Positions 23,272-25,207 of a stretch of DNA of 25,207 bases are shown in pieces. The position numbers and the translations under genes are program-made. The notes under the pieces were generated by a model. The model ran no database searches and was not told where the DNA came from. It saw only the letters and a list, made by a program, of their open reading frames with translations. Source of the stretch: a candidate division WOR-3 bacterium (GTDB lineage: Bacteria > Hydrothermota > UBA3072); contig JBDRZZ010000024.1 of NCBI GenBank assembly GCA_039804165.1, positions 1-25,207 on the forward strand, given 5' to 3'. Each line of letters opens with the position of its first letter. Position 1 is the first letter of the stretch.

Positions 23272-24747
23272 CTACTCAATGTCAAAGAATCCTATCCAGC
23301 TATAAATATTTCTTTCTGGGATTTTTATTTCCTCTGGATTAAATATTATCAGATTCCCACCGCAAAGAGGACAACTTTCCATTTTACCTTCTAATGGAGG
23401 TAAAGTCCTTTTATTTTCTTTTACTTCTTTAGCGCACCTGAAGCCAAATATATTCTTTTGTGAAGTCTCGCCCGTTGATTCCTCATGCGATGCTATATAA
23501 TGAAGCGCGGGCAATCCTAAGAGTTCACAGGAAACAGCCCAAGAGCCTCCTCTAAGATATTTATAAGAAGGAGCCTGAGGCAAGGGCTCATTTACCCATT
23601 CAAACACATTTCCCACCATTTGATAACAACCATACGGGCTTTTCCCTTCGGGATATTTATCAACAGCAACAGGTCCATAATTTCCAGACTCTGCGGTATT
23701 GCAAAAACTAATATTATACTCATCACCCCAAGGATAAAGTCTTCCATCGGGGCCTCTTGCAGCTTTTTCCCATTCATCACCGGTTGGCAATCTCAGGCCT
23801 GCCCATTCACAATAAGCTAAAGCATCCTTGTATGAAACATTAGTGACAGGGAAATTAGCTTCCTCTGGTGGATATGGAGGGTCTTTAAATCCCCAATCTT
23901 TCCAATGCGAAGGAATTTTTCTGTATCCAGTCTCTTTAATGAATCGATAATACTGCTCATTTGTAACAGGATAAATGTCTATCCAGAAAGAAGGAAGTTC
24001 CAATTTTTGATATTTTTCTTCGTCCAAGAGTTCTTTTATATCTGGTCTATTATATTTTCTCAATATTTTTCTTTTTTGTTCTTCATTTAAACCTTTATAG
24101 AATACCCCACCAGGCACTTTTACCATTTTGTGACCATGATACTCTATGAGGGCTTCCTCTTCTTCTCTTTCTATTCTCTTGAGAACCACAAATCCACAAG
24201 ACACGCATCTTAAATTTTCTTTTATTTTTACTTCGCCTTCTTTTATCTTTTTTAATAACTTGATCAATTCTTCTCTTAGTTCTCTAAAAGATTGATATCT
24301 TTCAGATGGCGATCTTTTTAAACATTTTTCCAATATTCTTTTAAGTTCAATCGGTATATCCTGGTAAAAATCTAAGTCATTTTCTACAAAAGGTATTTTT
24401 CCTCCTAACAATTCATACATTGTTACGCCAAAAGAATAAATATCTGATGAAGGCATAACAGATTCATAGTTTAGCTCTTGTTCTGGAGACTTATACGGTG
24501 AAGTTCCCGGTGTTATAATATGGCGGCCGAACCCCGAAGTCAAGCTTGATGGTTGAACAAATTTAGCAAGACCGAAATCGATAATTTTTATTTGATTTTT
24601 CTTTGTAATGAGTATATTATTTGGTTTTATATCTCTATGAACAAATGCTATGGCAGGATTTTTGGGATTCATCTGGTTGAATGCTTTAAGCAATTCTTCA
24701 CTTATGTACATCATTCCATTACAGAATGATATTCCAATATGGATCAC
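23272..24747 (-). CDS. Kinase C-lobe plus FGE-sulfatase domain (downstream half of a TAG-split gene)
   Basis: 491 residues if it starts at the GTG at 24747. Residues 1-170 are the Ser/Thr kinase C-lobe: HRDIKPNN (37-44), IIDFGLAKF (55-63) and SPYKSPEQ (83-90), with catalytic D39 and metal-binding D57 intact. CVSCG (181-185) is a Cys knuckle. Residues about 209-442 are a formylglycine-generating-enzyme/C-type-lectin-fold domain: MVKVPGGVFYKG, IDIYPVTNEQYYRFI, LRLPTGDEWEKAARG, GNVFEW, LRGGSW and FGFRCA. The FGE active-site cysteine pair is not seen, so it is likely a binding domain rather than an enzyme. A second knuckle, CPLCGG (459-464), closes the protein. The frame continues upstream without shift through one TAG into the kinase N-lobe. 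Alone, this half lacks the ATP-binding loop and would be an inactive kinase. Confidence 0.8.
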   Translation of the reverse strand: MIHIGISFCNGMMYISEELLKAFNQMNPKNPAIAFVHRDIKPNNILITKKNQIKIIDFGLAKFVQPSSLTSGFGRHIITPGTSPYKSPEQELNYESVMPSSDIYSFGVTMYELLGGKIPFVENDLDFYQDIPIELKRILEKCLKRSPSERYQSFRELREELIKLLKKIKEGEVKIKENLRCVSCGFVVLKRIEREEEEALIEYHGHKMVKVPGGVFYKGLNEEQKRKILRKYNRPDIKELLDEEKYQKLELPSFWIDIYPVTNEQYYRFIKETGYRKIPSHWKDWGFKDPPYPPEEANFPVTNVSYKDALAYCEWAGLRLPTGDEWEKAARGPDGRLYPWGDEYNISFCNTAESGNYGPVAVDKYPEGKSPYGCYQMVGNVFEWVNEPLPQAPSYKYLRGGSWAVSCELLGLPALHYIASHEESTGETSQKNIFGFRCAKEVKENKRTLPPLEGKMESCPLCGGNLIIFNPEEIKIPERNIYSWIGFFDIE

Positions 24748-24855
24748 TTCAAGTGGAGAAAGATAATTGAAGCCTGTTTTCTCCCCATGCGTTTGAAGAA
24801 ATGAAGAGAGATCCTCAGCATCGGTTATAAATTCACATTCAAAAAACGGTTGCCC

Positions 24856-24858
24856 CTA
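24856..24858 (-). other. In-frame TAG splitting the kinase gene
   Basis: The codon lies in the hinge of the kinase fold. Upstream the frame reads RGIDYWFTE; downstream it reads GQPFFECEFITDAEDL and runs 36 codons to the GTG at 24747 and on to 23272. The conserved fold continues on both sides, so this is a single nonsense codon, a sequencing or assembly error, or a readthrough site. TAG is an ordinary stop in queF, accB, accC, pgpA and queG here, which argues against general recoding. Confidence 0.75.
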
Positions 24859-25194
24859 TTCTGTGAACCAGTAATCGATGCCCCTCAGCACATTAGGATG
24901 CCCCTGTGCTTGACACAAAATTTTAGCCTCTCTAATAAAAATTAAATAAATATATTCTCCAATACTTAAAGGACGATCTATGATTTGCTCACTATCAATA
25001 GATTTTACTAAGCTCCAGCATGAGGAAAGATTGTATTCTTCCCATATTTTTCTACAAATAGTTTTTATCACAACTTTCATTTGTCTCCTTGAGCAAAATG
25101 CAAAATACACTCTGCCAAGGCCACCTTCCTTAATATCAAAAACCTTGAAAGAATCTTTTATAAGCTCACCATTTTGAAATTCTAAATAACCCAT
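24856..25194 (-). CDS. Ser/Thr kinase N-lobe (upstream half of a TAG-split gene)
   Basis: 112 residues, ending at the TAG at 24858-24856. The glycine-rich loop is IKEGGLGRVYFA (21-32), the ATP-anchoring lysine is K44 in VVIKTI and the helix-C glutamate is E89 in FIREAKIL, followed by GHPNVLRGIDYWF. The start ATG at 25194 has GGAG at 25204-25207, 9 nt upstream, right at the window edge. By itself it cannot be a working kinase; joined to the downstream frame it gives a complete Hanks-type kinase with an FGE-sulfatase tail (about 640 codons). Kinase-FGE fusions are known in several bacterial phyla (for example Pkn1-type proteins), usually with unknown targets. Anything upstream lies outside the window. 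Confidence 0.8.
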   Translation of the reverse strand: MGYLEFQNGELIKDSFKVFDIKEGGLGRVYFAFCSRRQMKVVIKTICRKIWEEYNLSSCWSLVKSIDSEQIIDRPLSIGEYIYLIFIREAKILCQAQGHPNVLRGIDYWFTE

Positions 25195-25207
25195 TGCTTA
25201 TTTCTCC

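Noticed and set aside
23158-23394. Plus-strand 78-codon open frame
   Set aside because: It overlaps the conserved C-terminus of the kinase-FGE gene, lacks an SD and is an aromatic-rich, low-complexity translation. Treated as a shadow.
23272-25194. Diversity-generating retroelement target
   Set aside because: FGE/lectin-fold domains are common targets, but no reverse transcriptase or template repeat is visible in the window and the protein continues past the usual variable end.
1-25207. CRISPR array, rRNA, tRNA or insertion sequence
   Set aside because: No regularly spaced repeats, rRNA segments, cloverleaf-like stretches or transposase motifs were seen on reading either strand.

Overview
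The window is AT-rich (roughly one third G+C by eye) bacterial chromosome. Arginine is written mostly AGA/AGG and isoleucine often ATA, a pattern common in thermophiles. Type II fatty-acid genes, bacterial RecA/RecX, a bacterial class II lysyl-tRNA synthetase and queuosine genes make it a bacterium. MglA, PilT, a DUF4388/PATAN-TPR protein and a kinase-FGE fusion would suit an uncultured, gliding or twitching thermophilic lineage (a WOR-3/Hydrothermae-type candidate phylum is one guess). No rRNA or marker is present that would settle the placement.

Layout. Positions 1-429 hold the divergent start of a truncated secreted-protein gene (1-63, minus), with a consensus promoter and a structured leader of about 215 nt. 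Next come a soluble four-PAS hybrid histidine kinase (430-3051), lysS from an apparently leaderless promoter (3114-4559) and queF (4556-4939). A strong promoter at 4977-5005 then opens an uninterrupted run of 21 same-strand genes to 22904, with no gap above about 30 nt: accB, pilT, accC, mglA, a DnaA-like ATPase, a DUF4388-TPR protein, cheR, cheD, cheB, a TPR protein, an ExeA-like ATPase, cheW, a multi-TM methyl-accepting protein, a short second CheW-like protein, pgpA, pncC, thpR, a YbiR-like permease, recA, recX and queG. A 367-bp spacer follows. The right end carries, on the minus strand, a Ser/Thr kinase-FGE-sulfatase fusion cut in two by one in-frame TAG.

How the genes may work together. 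The middle third (about 5.5-17.9 kb) reads as a surface-motility control module. PilT is a pilus-retraction motor, MglA a polarity GTPase, and CheR/CheB/CheD, a receptor and two CheW-type proteins form a chemosensory adaptation set. Two uncharacterised AAA+ ATPases and two TPR proteins sit between them. No cheA and no stand-alone cheY are in the window, so the signalling output must be encoded elsewhere or be unusual. The module is embedded in housekeeping genes for fatty acids, phospholipids, DNA repair and tRNA modification, suggesting co-expression of motility with growth.

Most noteworthy points: the CheA-less MglA/PilT/Che module with its DnaA-like ATPase; a probable ATA start codon in thpR; the single amber codon in the kinase-FGE gene; the leader with a full anti-Shine-Dalgarno match and competing hairpins; the leaderless lysS; the 47-nt recA/recX coding overlap; and non-consensus residues in the RecA Walker A and L2 loops.
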